A stretch of DNA of 64,000 nucleotides. Source: Fulvia fulva. Lineage: Eukaryota; Ascomycota; Dothideomycetes; Mycosphaerellales; Mycosphaerellaceae. This document shows positions 39,944 through 52,199 of the stretch, piece by piece; within the stretch, counting starts at the first letter, position 1, and each line of letters opens with the position of its first letter. Location: NCBI RefSeq assembly GCF_020509005.1, contig NC_063012.1, positions 11,098,001 to 11,162,000 on the forward strand, given 5' to 3'. The notes under the pieces were generated by a model. The model was not told where the DNA came from and did no database searches. It was given only the letters and a program-made list of their open reading frames with translations. The position numbers and the translations under genes were made by a program.

Positions 39944-40376
39944 TTTGTGTAGGAATAAGAGCAACCTATATCAGTATAGGTTACTTATATCCCTTGCTAT
40001 CGTAGCAGAAAACATCTAGGAATCAGAAGTCTACCCCGTCTATCCTATTAAGGAGCTTAGTTCGATACTAAGTAATAGGTAACCTAGACAAGGACTCTGT
40101 ACGGCTTACTTAAAGCCAATACCTTGAAGATACTCTGTAGGCAGAACTGCATCGAGATACTATCAAGAAGGACTTCAAGTAAGTCATTTGAAGCTCTGCT
40201 AGGAGAGACAGACCTGTGTCCTAGCCCCGAGACCTCACACCGCTCCTTCTTTACTTTACCAAGCAGGCCTTGGTATCCACACCTACGAACTTTCCCATTC
40301 TACACCAGAAGCCTCAGCAGGATCTGAGCCACCACCTTGGAACATACACACCTTGTTTCATTACATCCAATTTATT
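39944..40376 (+). other. Copia-0 leader
   Basis: 433 bp before the gag start. It holds a perfect 8-bp inverted repeat with a 4-nt loop at 39963-39982 (AACCTATA/TATAGGTT), close to the primer site. Short ORFs here (from 40124 and 40270) show no domain and I do not call them. Confidence 0.55.
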
Positions 40377-43300
40377 ATGGATTCATACCAAGAGAAGACA
40401 GAGGAGAAGGGAGGCAAAATCCCAATTCTTAGGAGGGACAATTGGAAGAGATGGTTCAACCTTTAGAGATACAAGATAGAGAGCCAATCAGCATTCTTTG
40501 CAATTGATGACCTAATAGAAGTGTCTTTTGACAACATCAAGGGCAAGACTCTGAAACTCCAAGAAGAGGCTACAACTAAAGAGATCCTCAATACGCTAAC
40601 ATAGACAAGACACAATACAGTATACAACTTCAGTATCCTTAGTAGGATCACAGAAGAAGATGAATTTGAGCTTGAGGGCTCATGTGAATCTAGAAGAGCT
40701 GCTGAGAAGTGGGTGTATCTCTGGAACAAGTATAGCCAGGTGCTACCAACCCATGCACATGAGCTCACAAAGCAATTTGTGACCTTTGAGATGAGTGAAG
40801 AGTTCACCATCAGATCTGCATGGACACACCTGGTTTCTCTTGGAAAAAGGATTGCTGATGTTGACCCAGAGGGTCAGCATTACAGGAAAGCTGATGTGAG
40901 GATGACCTAGCTCTTAAGCTCACTGCCACCTGACTACTATATAGCCAGGGATACTATCATGGCTCAGCTAAAGATGGATCATGAAAGGACCTTAAAGATC
41001 CTTGAAGCTCAAGAAGCTAGGTTGGATCCCTCTAAGGCTGAGTATGGCATGGCAGCCACCTGGGTCAAGCCCTTAGGTCTAGCAAGACCACTCTCCTGCC
41101 TTCTCTGTGAGAAGGATCATCTGATCAAGGACTGCCCTAGTTTGCCTGAGGCAAGAAAGGTCCTTAGATCTCATTCCCAACCACCATCTTCCTAGAATAC
41201 AACACATGTCAAGAAGAAGAGAACTCCACCACCCACTTCAAGGAGGACACCAAGAGAGAAGTCCTCTATAGAAGAACTTAAGAAAATGGTGAAGAAACTC
41301 AGCTCTGACATGCTGTCACTCCAGAAGAACTAGGCCTAGTCTTATACCTCTAAAGCAAAGAAGACTGGAAAAGGTTTCTCCGCCCAAGAGTCACTATGCA
41401 GCTCATCCCTAGAGACAATGTCTGATAATGATGAGTATGATGAAGTGGCTCACTCAACTGCAGAAGTCTAAGGCAAGTTCCCCTCGTCAGAGTGGTTACT
41501 TGACTCCTATGCTTCATCCTATATGACTAACCAAAGCTGCCTCTTTAGATCTATGACTCCCTTGACAAGGAAGAAATGGATCAAAGTGGGAGGTGGGTTT
41601 TTATTGGCCACTTATATTAGGAATGCAGAGATGAGTGGGAGAGCTGGCAGAAAAGTTGTTTTGGAAGATGTCCTGCTTGTACCTAAGCTAGGAGTGAACC
41701 TGGTTTCATAGAACCAGTTTAGTAAGCAGTTTGGTGTGCAACCTCCATCATTTTCTCTTGTTTCCCCCTCTAGTGAGACTGTTGTCCAGACAAAGCTCCT
41801 TAGGGGGGGTTCCATTTATTGATGAGATTTCTCCTCTGCTACAAGAACGGGCACATTACTCATCATGTGCACCACCAATAGAGAATGCCTTTGTGACTGC
41901 TCAATCAGAGACCGACCTGAAGCAGTGGGAGCTTTGGCATAGAAGATTTGCACACTTTGGGAAGAATTTGCTCCAGAATCTTCACAAGGTAACAGACTTG
42001 AAAGAACCCATTCCTATCCCTAAGGATAGCTTTCACCAGTGCAGAGTATGCTCAATAGCAAAGATGAAGAAGTACAAAGGCAAAGTTATAGAGAGAAGAC
42101 CTGAAAGACTTGCCCTTGTATCTATTGACATATGTGGCCCACTACCAATCTCAAGACTAGGATTCAAATACTGGCTTGAGATTGTTGACAACTTCTCTAG
42201 GAAGAAGTGGACCTTTCCTCTTAGGAAAAGAGAAGATGCTCTAGTTGCTCTCCAGAACTAGAAGATCAAAGCAGAGAGGAAATCATTAGCGCAGCTGAAA
42301 GCAGTAAGACTTGACAATGCAAAAGAACTTATTGCATTAGTGAAGTAGTGGGAGAAGGATTTGGGGATTGGGCTCGAGCCGACTGAGGCATACAACTCTC
42401 TACAGAATGGACCAGTTAAGAGGTCAATACAAACCTCAAAGGACTCTATAAGGGCAATGCTTGAAGAGGCTAAAATGCCGGTTGAATTTTGGCCTGAAGC
42501 ACTAGAGGCCCAAACTTATATAAGGAACAAACTGCCAAATGGCCTAGATTACGATGGGTTCAAGGTTTCACCAGATGAGGCTTTTGATGGTATCAAACCG
42601 ACCATCAACCATTTGAAAGTTTAGGGATGCAAAGCTGTTGTCTATATAGACACAAGATCCCAACCTCAATAGGCAAGAAGTGACAAGCTAATGAATAGGG
42701 GTAAAGAAGCAGTGTTTATTAGGTATGTTGAAAACACAGCTAAAGCCTGGCTCTTTTGGGAACCAGACATGAGAGCTGTTAAACAACACACACATGCAGA
42801 CTTCTTTGAGGACCAGCCTGGAGGTGATATGGGTCTCAATGTTCCAACATTGAATCTACTAAGCAGTGCACTAGCTAGGAAGCTCTTAGGAAGGCCGAGG
42901 AAGAACGTATCCTTAGGACAATCTACCTACCATTCAGGCGTCCATCAGAGCCCCCCCGAAATAGATCAGCCAATTGAGAGCCCTAAAGTCGCTCAGCCGA
43001 GAAAGCTGTTTGTGCAACTTCCCTAGCCTCCGGAGAACGTAGGGGAATTTCAGAAAATCGATCAGCCAATTGAGAGAAGCCCCCTAGATCCCTAGGAAAT
43101 AGACGTTACTAGGTCACAAGTGACGGTCCCTAAATCATCCCTTAGAAAGAGAAAGGCTGACTATGATGTTGAGGGCTATGACATGAAACAGAAAGCCCCA
43201 AAATCCATGGTCCCTAAGCCCGAACTAACCACTGAAGTGGGAGAAGCAATGGACCTCTCAGAGAACCTTGCTGCTTTTCACCAAGCTTTCTTTGTAGCCA

Positions 43301-45009
43301 TACAATCAGTGGACAGTTCAATACCATAGGATAGCGAATTCCTGGAAGAAGTTGAGGAAATGGCCTTTGTAGCAACTGTAGAAGCCATTGCATACAAGCA
43401 AGAGGTCCCAATTCCAAAATCCTACAAGGATGCTATGAATGACAAGAAATGGGGACATCTTTAGAAGGAAGCAATCCAAAAGGAACTAGATGCTCTATAG
43501 AGTAACAACACCTGGGAAAATTCTGTTCCACCAAAAGGAGCAAATCTGGTTACATCAAGATGGGTCTTTGATATTAAGAGAAGCATTAGTGGAGCTATTG
43601 AAAAGTTCAAGGCTAGACTAGTTGTAAGGGGCTTCTCACAGAAGTTTGGTGTTGACTTTATAGAGACATTTGCACCTACAGTAAGACAGGACACCCTTAG
43701 GGTGTTTATGGCTATTGTGTGTAAGAAGGATCTTCATCTTCACCAAGTAGATGTGAACAATGCATTCACAGAAAGCACCCTCTATGAAGACATCTTTATG
43801 TTACCACCACCAGGAGTTGAGCTTCTACCAAACATAGTGTTCAAAATCCTCAAAAGCTTGTATAGACTTAAGCAAGCAGCTAGAGATTGGAATCAACTCT
43901 GTGTGTCAAAGCTTAGAGAGATTGGATTCACACAGTCAGAAGTGGATCTATGCCTACTTATCTATAAGAAGAGGGAGATCATAATCCTTATATATGTAGA
44001 TGACATTCCAATTGCTGCACCAAAGTTGACAGATGTTCTCTGGTTCAAAAGAGAACTTGGCAAGATCTTCAAGATCAAAGATCTAGGTGAACCTGAAAAG
44101 ATCCTTAGTATGAGAGTCACAAGGGACAGGAAGAGAGGAATCCTGAAACTTGACCAAGGACACTTTGTTAGGGACAGCCTAGCCAAGATGGGAATGAACC
44201 ATAAGAAGGCAGCACCTACACACTCACCTATAGACAGCTATGGGGCCCTCAAACCTTCAAGCCACATAGATGAGAGGTGTGACAAGGCAGAGTACTAGAG
44301 TATTAATGGTACTTGGATATGGCCAGCAACAATCACAAGGCCAGACATTGCTTTTGCCCTAGGAAGGATGAGCTCATTTGTGAGTGACCCATCCACCTAC
44401 CACATGAAGGCTTTGAAGAAGATCACTAGGTACCTAAGATCATACCCTGATCTAGGACTTTAGTTCTTAAAGTCTGGAAAAGGACACCTTATTAGATACT
44501 GTGATTCTGATTATGCAATGGACAAAGCAGACAGAGTCTCAATCCTTAGGTATGTCTTCTTCCTCTGTGGGGCACCAGTTTCTTGGATGAGCAAGAAGCA
44601 AAAGTCCGTAGCAACATCCACAATAGAGGCTGAATATATGGCTATGAATGCATGTGCGAAGTAGTCCCAATTCCTAGCTTCACTGCTAAGGGAAATGGAT
44701 TGTCCAGAGTTAGTAGGAGACTGTTCCTATCAACCAAGAATCACTAGAAACCAGGAGACTGTATCAAATTTGAGACCAGTCCAATTAAGAGGTGACAATC
44801 AAGCTGCCCTCACCCTAGTGAAAGATGCACATGTTCATAACAAGTCGAAGCACATTGACATTGCCTATAACGCTGTTAGGAAACTTTGGTAGAGGAGGCT
44901 TATTGCTGTTGAGTACACCCCAACCTCTAAGATGGTTGCAGACGGGTTTACAAAACCAAAGACTGGTCCACACTTCCAGAGGTTTGTAAGCCAGCTGAAC
45001 CTGTCATAA
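40377..45009 (+). pseudogene. Copia-0 gag-pol polyprotein (stop codons plus one frameshift)
   Basis: A single Copia polyprotein beginning at ATG 40377. Order: Gag (40377 to about 41340) with a CLLCEKDHLIKDC knuckle near 41097-41135; protease block LLDSYASSYMTNQ near 41500-41535; GAG-pre-integrase near 41930-42075; integrase with SIDICGP near 42121 and RLDNAKE near 42310; reverse transcriptase with YVDD near 43993-44004; RNase H near 44583-44880; stop TAA 45007-45009. I count 21 in-frame stops, all TAG except one TAA at 41469, each one transition from CAG, CAA or TGG. The frame shifts at a run of seven G (41803-41809). In the integrase block NGPVKRS the catalytic Glu is Lys. Non-functional, but young. 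Confidence 0.93.
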
Positions 45010-45074
45010 AAAGGTCTAAGTACTATTGACAGGAAGTGAGCAGACTGTAACCTCCTATACGAGATGAGTGGGAG

Positions 45075-45309
45075 TGTTAAGATGTAGCATCTCAAAGGGA
45101 GTCAACAATCAGGAAGTGATCTGGCAGCCTGAGGCATCCACGATGACTCAGCTTGTAGGGAGATACTATCTCTCCCCTTTAGCTTAGATAGACATCCAAC
45201 ACAATCAACATATTGGTTCCTAATATATTGCTGCATGCTCGTGCTATTAGTCAGTTAAAGATTGATCTCTTACTCCACTCCGCTACTATCTACCCGTACC
45301 TATTTAACA
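45075..45309 (+). repeat. Copia-0 3' LTR (235 bp) with polypurine tract
   Basis: TGTTAAGATG to TTTAACA, intact TG...CA ends. Preceded by the purine-rich GAGATGAGTGGGAG at 45061-45074. Confidence 0.96.
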
Positions 45310-45314
45310 ACTAT

Positions 45315-45403
45315 ATAACTTTGCCGCGCCTCGCGCTCCTCTTTCGTAGCTTCGTAGAACAATAACTATCTCTCTCGGACCCTATAGTACGCGCGCCCTA
45401 ATA
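45315..45403 (+). repeat. Gypsy-B 3' LTR, right part (89 bp)
   Basis: 95 plus 89 gives 184 bp, exactly the family length, which fixes the end at 45403 (CCCTAATA). The next bases, TAGAT, do not match the left flank of Gypsy-B (CTATA). Confidence 0.88.
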
Positions 45404-45961
45404 TAGATATTAGAATAAGGAGGATAGTAAGACCTAGTAACCGGCTAAGAATATATTTAAACACGCGGCCACCGCTATTATAGACTTTTACTATAACCGG
45501 CCGGAGTTATCTACGCCTATAGGCTTCGTAGCTCTATCTAATTAGGTCCTCCTAAGTAATAAGGTGCTCGGGCTTAATACAATTAGGGTCAATAATAACA
45601 CCGTTACAAATAAGTTGTCTCGAGCTATACCTCTAATAGAATCTACTTAGTATATATTTACTACGAAACTTATAGAGCCTATAATAATACCTAACCTAGG
45701 CTATAAGGATTATACGCGAGTACTAGCCGAAGACAGACTTAGGTCTAGGGTAAGCTAGCTAACTAGGTAGTATATTTCTCGAAGGGAGCCGGTCGCGGAT
45801 AGGCTAGTTATAGATAGATAGGATGTAGATATATTACTAGACAATAATAAGACATTAGAGGATAATTAGACTTTTGTACGGTTATAGAGCAGTACGGGTA
45901 AGTAGCCGTATAAGATAGATAACGCTTAGAGGACTAAGACGCGTTTTAAGAGGGGGGGTAC
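45404..45961 (+). pseudogene. Gypsy-D 3' remnant (end of chromodomain, pol tail)
   Basis: Aligns with Gypsy-B from about 26785 (DFYYNRPELSTPIGF region near 45482-45525) and then with Gypsy-B 39146-39598, without the Gypsy-C insertion. It shows what the uninterrupted Gypsy-B target looked like (CTCGAGC around 45620). The 5' portion of Gypsy-D is absent from the window. Confidence 0.82.
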
Positions 45962-46145
45962 TATTACGGGTAGCCCGCGACCCTTTACTATAGCTACGTC
46001 GGCCCGGGTGAACCGCGGACCTTCCGTATCGGGTTAGCGCGGCTTAGCTTTACTTTATAACTTCGCCGCGCCTCGCGCTCCTCCTTTGTAGCTTTATAGA
46101 ATAATAACTCTCTTATTTAGACCCTATAGTACGCGCGCCCTTATA
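45962..46145 (+). repeat. Gypsy-D 3' LTR (184 bp)
   Basis: TATTACGGG to CCCTTATA, preceded by the tract AGAGGGGGGG. The right flank, ACGAC, opens into Copia-2. Confidence 0.88.
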
Positions 46146-47150
46146 ACGACCTAGAATACGCGCCTATCGCGATAAGAGCGATCGAAGCCCTATACGAAGA
46201 GGCAATAGCCCTCTAAGGCGTATTAATACTACTACCTCTATATACCGTAATAACCTTCCGCCCGAACCTTCTAACTACCGAGCCGCTATAGAATACCGCT
46301 TCTCCTAATAGTAGATCGAAGCTATAGCTAAGGAGTTTACTACAGCCCTAGTAATAGGCACATTTAGATAGGTAATAAAGGAAGAGAAGGATTAGGATAC
46401 TTAGTAAGAGGAGGGACTTTAGCTACTACTACCGCTAAAGTAGGTATATAAATATAAAGTAGACGAGTACGGTATACTAAAGAGCTTTAAGGCTAGGCTA
46501 TACGTAAGAGGCAATTTATAAGAAACATACTTAGATATATACGCCGCTATACTACTAGTAAGTATATTCCGCCTCTACTATACTATAGCCGTAAGCTTCG
46601 ACCTAGAAGCCGAACAATTTGATATTATTAACGCCTTCCTAAACTCGGACCTACTATATACTATATATCTATAACTACCTCCTAGAATCGATAGGCTATC
46701 CTATAGATATGCCCTTAAGCTAGTTAAGGCCCTTTACGGTCTAAAGGAGTCCCCTTTATTATATATAACTCCCTAACCGAGACGCTAGCCTCCCTTAGAC
46801 TAGTACTCCTATCGGACTCCAAATATATCTACTATAATAATAAGGTTATATTCTTCTTTTACGTTAACGACCTAGTTATACTCTACTACCGTAAGTATAA
46901 GGCCTATACTACTAATATTAAGTAGCGGCTACTTACTAAGTACGAGATATACGAGCTTAGTAATCTCTCCTAGTTCCTAGGAATTAAGGTTACGCGCGAT
47001 AGAAACAAGCGCTTACTATAGCTCTCTTAAGAAGACTATATTAAGAAGCTAGCCGCTAAATTTAGTATATCTACGAATATACGTAAAACGATAGTACTAG
47101 TAGATCAACACCTTAATTAGACCGTTCTAGAGGGTTATTAACCTACCTCT
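46146..47150 (+). pseudogene. Copia-2 pol, left part (reverse transcriptase)
   Basis: A second, unrelated Copia family. With stops taken as Gln or Trp I read KVDEYGILKSFKARLYVRGN near 46458-46517, FDIINAFLNSDLLYTIY near 46620-46670, and ALYGLKESP near 46729-46755, the usual Copia reverse transcriptase landmarks (VNNAF and LYGLKQSP in other families). A frame change is needed after about 46760. It ends with the target duplication CCTCT at 47146-47150 where Gypsy-E entered. Confidence 0.8.
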
Positions 47151-47308
47151 TATAACAGTTTATTATCGTATTAATATAAAGTAGCTAGGTATATAGGAAA
47201 GAGGAGCGTAAGGTACGCCGAGGTTATATATAGCCGAGGCGCGCTAGTAACGCGCGGTCACGTGACCTATATACTAGCTAACTATTTACTAGGCCTAGGG
47301 CCGTGACA
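47151..47308 (-). repeat. Gypsy-E 3' LTR (158 bp)
   Basis: On the plus strand it runs TATAACAG to CCGTGACA; in the element sense it starts TGTCACGG. The polypurine tract lies at 47309-47320. Confidence 0.9.
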
Positions 47309-47329
47309 CTCCCCCCCCTTTAAAATCGC

Positions 47330-50300
47330 GCTTAGTCCCTTAAGCTCGCATTATTACTACTACGAAAGTAGTATTATCCTCTATATTGTTATTTCTATTC
47401 CTTCTATTATCTATTCTATCCCCTATTATGTCGTCGTTACTACCTCGGTCGGTATTATCGTATCCTCCGCGGTAGCTAACCTAGCCTATATAAGTCGTAA
47501 TTTCGTACTTACCGTAGCGATTTACAAACTCCGCGAAAGAGTTCGTTATAGCTTCTATTACTTATATTAAGGAAGAGCTATAGTACCTATTACTAACTAA
47601 TATTAGCGGTATAGCTATAGTTACTAAGTTAAGGGAAGATTACTATTCGCGTTAACGCTTATCTTATACTTACCTACTATTGGTCATCTTTCTTAAAGTA
47701 GCCGCCTACGGGTCTTTACTTATACTAGTCTTAGGCTCGTAGCTCTTAACCGGTAGTAGAGCTATAGGCACCTACGTAATTAGTATACGTAGCCCTCCTA
47801 TAGTTACTAGGTTAGACGTAGCTATTAACGAAGCGTTTATAGTATCGCTAATTATACCGTCTTTAGGTATATCCTCGTTCGGAATCCACCCTAGTAGTAG
47901 TATAAAGCCGGCTAGCCTATCCTTCGTAGGATAGTTATAGTAGAAGTCTACGATAGAGGCGGCGGTAGTATCTATTAACTCCTTAGCGGGCTCCTAAGTA
48001 GGCTTACTATAACTAACCTATTATACTAGATACTCGTATTGTCTCTCCTTCCTTCTACTACGTAGCGCTAGTCCCGGCGGTAGTATACTCTTTATATCTA
48101 GTATTATATCTAGTGAATAATACGTACTTATATCGCTATTATCGTCTTCTACCTCTATAGGCGCTAGTAGTAGTTATTCTTAGCCTAGTATTAGTTCGTA
48201 TACCGGTATTAGTAGGTTAGCGTAGAAGCCGTTATATAAGTTACTTAGCGATTGCGGTAAGTCTAGGCGATACGTATCGTATAGTAGTACTTTAGTAATC
48301 GTATAAGGTCCGGTATAGCGGTAGTTAAGTTTCTTTAACGGGCGCTTAGTACGCTAGTTACGAGTACTAAGGTGTACTATATCACCTACTTCGTATCGTA
48401 GTACAATCGTACGGTATTTATTCGCGTACTCGGCTTACGACGCTTATACTATCTCTATCGAGTCTCTTAGTTTATAGCGAAGCTCTATTATACGCTATAC
48501 GAAGGTATTTACTAATTCCGTATCTAGGCGTTATTTATATAGGAGTAGCTATATAGGTAGGTTGAGCTCTATATCCGCGTATCTCGGATTCTTACTAATA
48601 TTAGCTATAAAGGGGCTTATACTAGTCGTTTTAGAGATATAGTTATTAGCTATAAATTCTACGAGCGGTGACTAGTCCGGCTAGTCATCTTATATATAGC
48701 TAATAAATGCGCGTAGATATTGCTCTATTATCTTATTTGTATTCTCGCTCTGTCTATCGGTCTTGAGATAATACCCGGTAGAGATCTTACGCTTAATCTA
48801 TAGTAGTTTATAAAGGCGTCCCTAAAAGGCTAAAATCTATTAAGGTCCGCGGTCCGATATAATCGTCTTTAGTAATCCGTAGCGTAAGAAGATCTACTTA
48901 ATATCGACGTAGGCGATGTATTTAGCTATTATTTCGAGAACTAGAATATAGTAGCGCTCCTTACCTAGTCTATTAGTTACCGTAAGCGCATTCTCGTACT
49001 ATTGACCGTCGGCCGTATACTTCGCTCTAGGTAAGTCGATAACGAAGTCTATAGCGACATTATCCTAAGTATCGAAGGGGATAGGTAGTATAGCCAAAAG
49101 TCCGTACTATAGTTCGTTAATACTACGGCTATTACGATATATCTAGTAGGCGCGTACAAAAGATCTAATAAAACGGGTTATCCTTAGCTATATATAATAT
49201 CGTAATACGAGCCTACTCGTAGTAGTCTTACCTAGGTATCCGGCTACCGGTATATCGTAAAAGGCTTTGACTATACGTATATAGACAGTGTTCTCCTTAT
49301 CTTCTATAGGTAGAACAAAGAGGCTATACCCGCTATATCGGTTCTTAATATATATTATACTATCGACTAGTATTACGTACTTATTGTCTATCTTGTTCTT
49401 TCGGAGTAGTTTTACTAGTTCTCCTACCGCGAGTTAGGTAGTAGCTTCGACTACGTTATCTTATTCGTATAACTTACTAATAGCTACTACTAGGGCTTCG
49501 TCTATAACTACTCCTTCTACTTTAGATACGGATAGTCTTAGGATCTAGCTTACGCTAACCGATAGGAAGAGTTCTAGTTTTAGTAGCACCCTATCCTATT
49601 AAGTATAACGCGGATCTAACTTGTTATATAAGATAGCGTCTTAGGAACGTCGAGTAAGGCTGTCTAGCTTCGCTCCTTATACTCCTAGTTAGTATATAAT
49701 CTTAAAGAAGAACTATAATAAGAACTAGGCCTACCTAGCTTAGCGTCTGTTTAGCTACTTAGATATTATAAAGTATTCTAAGTTCTTATAGTCGCTATAG
49801 ACGAGTATAGGGTAGCCGCTTAGGTCGGTAAAGTTCTCGAAGTCTAGTTTATCGATATCGCCGGCTATTAGCTCTAGCTTCTATTCCTTAAACGCCTTAA
49901 CGATTATAAGTAACTCCTTATCGTAGATGTCGTAGTTATACTCCTACGGGCTTATCTTTTTCGACAGGTATACGATAGGGCGTAGGATATTATCCTCGTT
50001 ATATTACGATAGGACTACTACGGTCATAAAGTCGCTTACGTTAGTCTCTAAGACGGTACGTCTCCCGGGGATAAATATCGCTAGTACTGTTCCCTTAGCG
50101 TCGGTAAATACTTACTTTAGTCCTTCGAACGCGTTCTAATATTCGTTTATCTAGTACTAGGGGTTGTCCTTCTTAGTTAGCTTTACTATAGGTAGAACTA
50201 TCTTACTATAGTCCTTAATAAAGCGTCGATAGAAGCCTAAGAATCTATTAAACGTAAGGATGTCTTTTACGTTAGTAGGAGTCCCCTATTTACGTATTGC

Positions 50301-52000
50301 TTATACTTTAGCTAGGTCTATTAATACGCTATCCTTACTAATAATCAATCCGAGGTACTTAGTAGACTAAGTATAGAACTCGTATTTAGAGATATCGAGC
50401 TAAAGGCCTACCTTACCGTATTTACGAAGTACCTTCTTTATATACTCGATATGTTCTTCGAGCGTGTCGCTAAAGATTAGGATGTCGTCGAGGTACGCGG
50501 ACGTAAAGTCGTCGAGGAACTCTCTTAGGGTATCGTTAATATACGATTGAAATGTCCCGGGTATATTATATAGTCTAAACGGTATTACTAAGTACTCGAA
50601 CTAGCTATACCGTATCGTAAACGCCGTAAGCCATTCCGACCCTTCCGCTATACGTATACGGTTAAAGGCGGCGATAATATCTAGCTTAGTAAAGTACTTC
50701 TTCCCTATAATACGGTTGAGTATATCCTATATTAGGGGTATAGGATACCTAGATTTTATCGTACGTTCGTTTACCTATCTATAGTCGATATAAACTCTAA
50801 GTCCTCCGCTAGGTTTCTTAACGATAAGTATAGGTGAAGATACGTCTACCCTTCCTTCGTATCTACGGATGCCCTTCTAGGCTAATTGTTCTTAGACCTA
50901 ATAAGCTATTACCTCGTCCTCTTAGTTTAATCTACGGTAAGGTCGGATAAAGGGCGGAGTTACGCTAGGCTTTAGTTTGATCTTATAGTCGATACCTAGC
51001 CTATACGGTAGGAGCTCCTTCGTATCTTACTTAGAAAAGACGTATATAAACTCGTAATAGATAGGTAGGAGGTGATCCTTCGGATCGATAGTCTCCTCCT
51101 TTTTCTTTATAAACTTATTAATATTAGACTATACGTATATCTTATAAGCGGATAGTATCGGGCTAGTACGCTACGCTACTAGTACGAACGCCGCTACTCG
51201 AGCATCTAGTCGTTCGATAGTCTTGTTATTAGATAGCATTATATAGCTAGTATCGGGCCTATATACTACTACCTTACGTATATTCCGAGTACTTATAGTA
51301 TAAGCTATTAAAGGGTCCGTTACGTAGAGATCCCCTAGTTACTATTGTTCGTTCTTATCGAAAATGAACATTATATATACTTTAGCTCCCTTTTACCTAG
51401 CTATTCTGTCGATAGCCGCTTCGCTAACTTCCTAGATATCGATATCCGGTAGTATCGGTACGGGCGGCGTCTCGGTCGATGTCTCGGGCTTAGGTCGTTA
51501 CTTTATAATCACGTCGGAAGTTATAGTCTAGACTAGATCTCCTTTGTCGTCTTCTTTAACGGTAGCTTAATATAGTAATCGGGTCTTTAGAGCTACTTCG
51601 AAGCTTTACTTAGTAATTATAGGCTCCTACTTATTGTTAATACTCTATACCTAGACTAGCTTGCCGCTCTATAGGTAATGTTCCTTATAGTACTCCGAGT
51701 CGAGGATTATTATACTAGAGGTAAAGTAGATACCTAGCTAATGTTTATCGTACTAAGGTCTACCTAGTACTATATCGTATTCTAGATAAGTAACCTAGAA
51801 CGTTCTCGTTTCTCTATAGCTATTACTAAGCGTAAATTCTATAGTTATACGGTGATCGATCATTTCCGTAGCTATAGACCTATTAGCTAATCCGAGTACT
51901 AATAGGTTATTAAGCTTAGTTAAGGGCAGGTTATGTTTACGCGTATAAGAAGAGTTAATATAATCTAAGTTAGTGCCGTTATTAAGGAAAGTCAATATAT
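47330..52000 (-). pseudogene. Gypsy-E pol remnant (protease-RT-RNase H-integrase-chromodomain)
   Basis: Read on the minus strand from right to left. Protease lies near 51795-51995, where the active site reads NNG rather than D[ST]G. Reverse transcriptase has GGLRVYIDYRQVN near 50770-50810 and an intact AYLDDILIF near 50470-50497. RNase H shows IYDKELL near 49900-49925. Integrase shows IDFVIDLPRA near 49025-49055 with its first Asp kept. A chromodomain (QYEYLVQ, then EPAKELID) is at about 47940-48040. Stops are dense. The RT box survives here, unlike in Gypsy-B and Gypsy-C. Confidence 0.85.
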
Positions 52001-52199
52001 ATTGCCTATTAGCTACGCCCGGTATTACTAGGTATAAGCTAATAACTAGGTTATATTCTATTTCTACTATCCTAAGGATATATAATAACAGCTTAAGTCC
52101 TTCTAGTAGAGGCTCTACTAGTAGTACTTCTCTTAATTCTTCGTATAACTGTTCTTATTTATATCTACTTACTTCTACGCTTAAGTAGTAGACTACGTA

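Larger units (their letters stand above)
39694..45309 (+). mobile_element. Copia-0: complete, lightly RIPed Ty1/Copia element
   Basis: 5616 bp with two 235-bp LTRs, primer-binding site, one polyprotein pseudogene, polypurine tract, and a 5-bp target duplication ACTAT (39689-39693 and 45310-45314). It lies inside the Gypsy-B 3' LTR. Codon use is normal and CA/TG are common inside, in sharp contrast with its flanks, so it arrived late and met little RIP. Confidence 0.96.

Noticed and set aside
40124..40479. Two short plus-strand ORFs in the Copia-0 leader
   Set aside because: No domain, no relation to Copia proteins, and they overlap the gag start in other frames.
40463..40810. 115-aa minus-strand ORF opposite Copia-0 gag
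   Set aside because: The plus strand there encodes a recognisable Copia Gag; the minus ORF has no motif.
51973..52188. 71-aa plus-strand ORF in Gypsy-E
   Set aside because: Opposite strand of the Gypsy-E gag-protease region; Ser/Tyr/Leu-rich shadow created by RIP composition.
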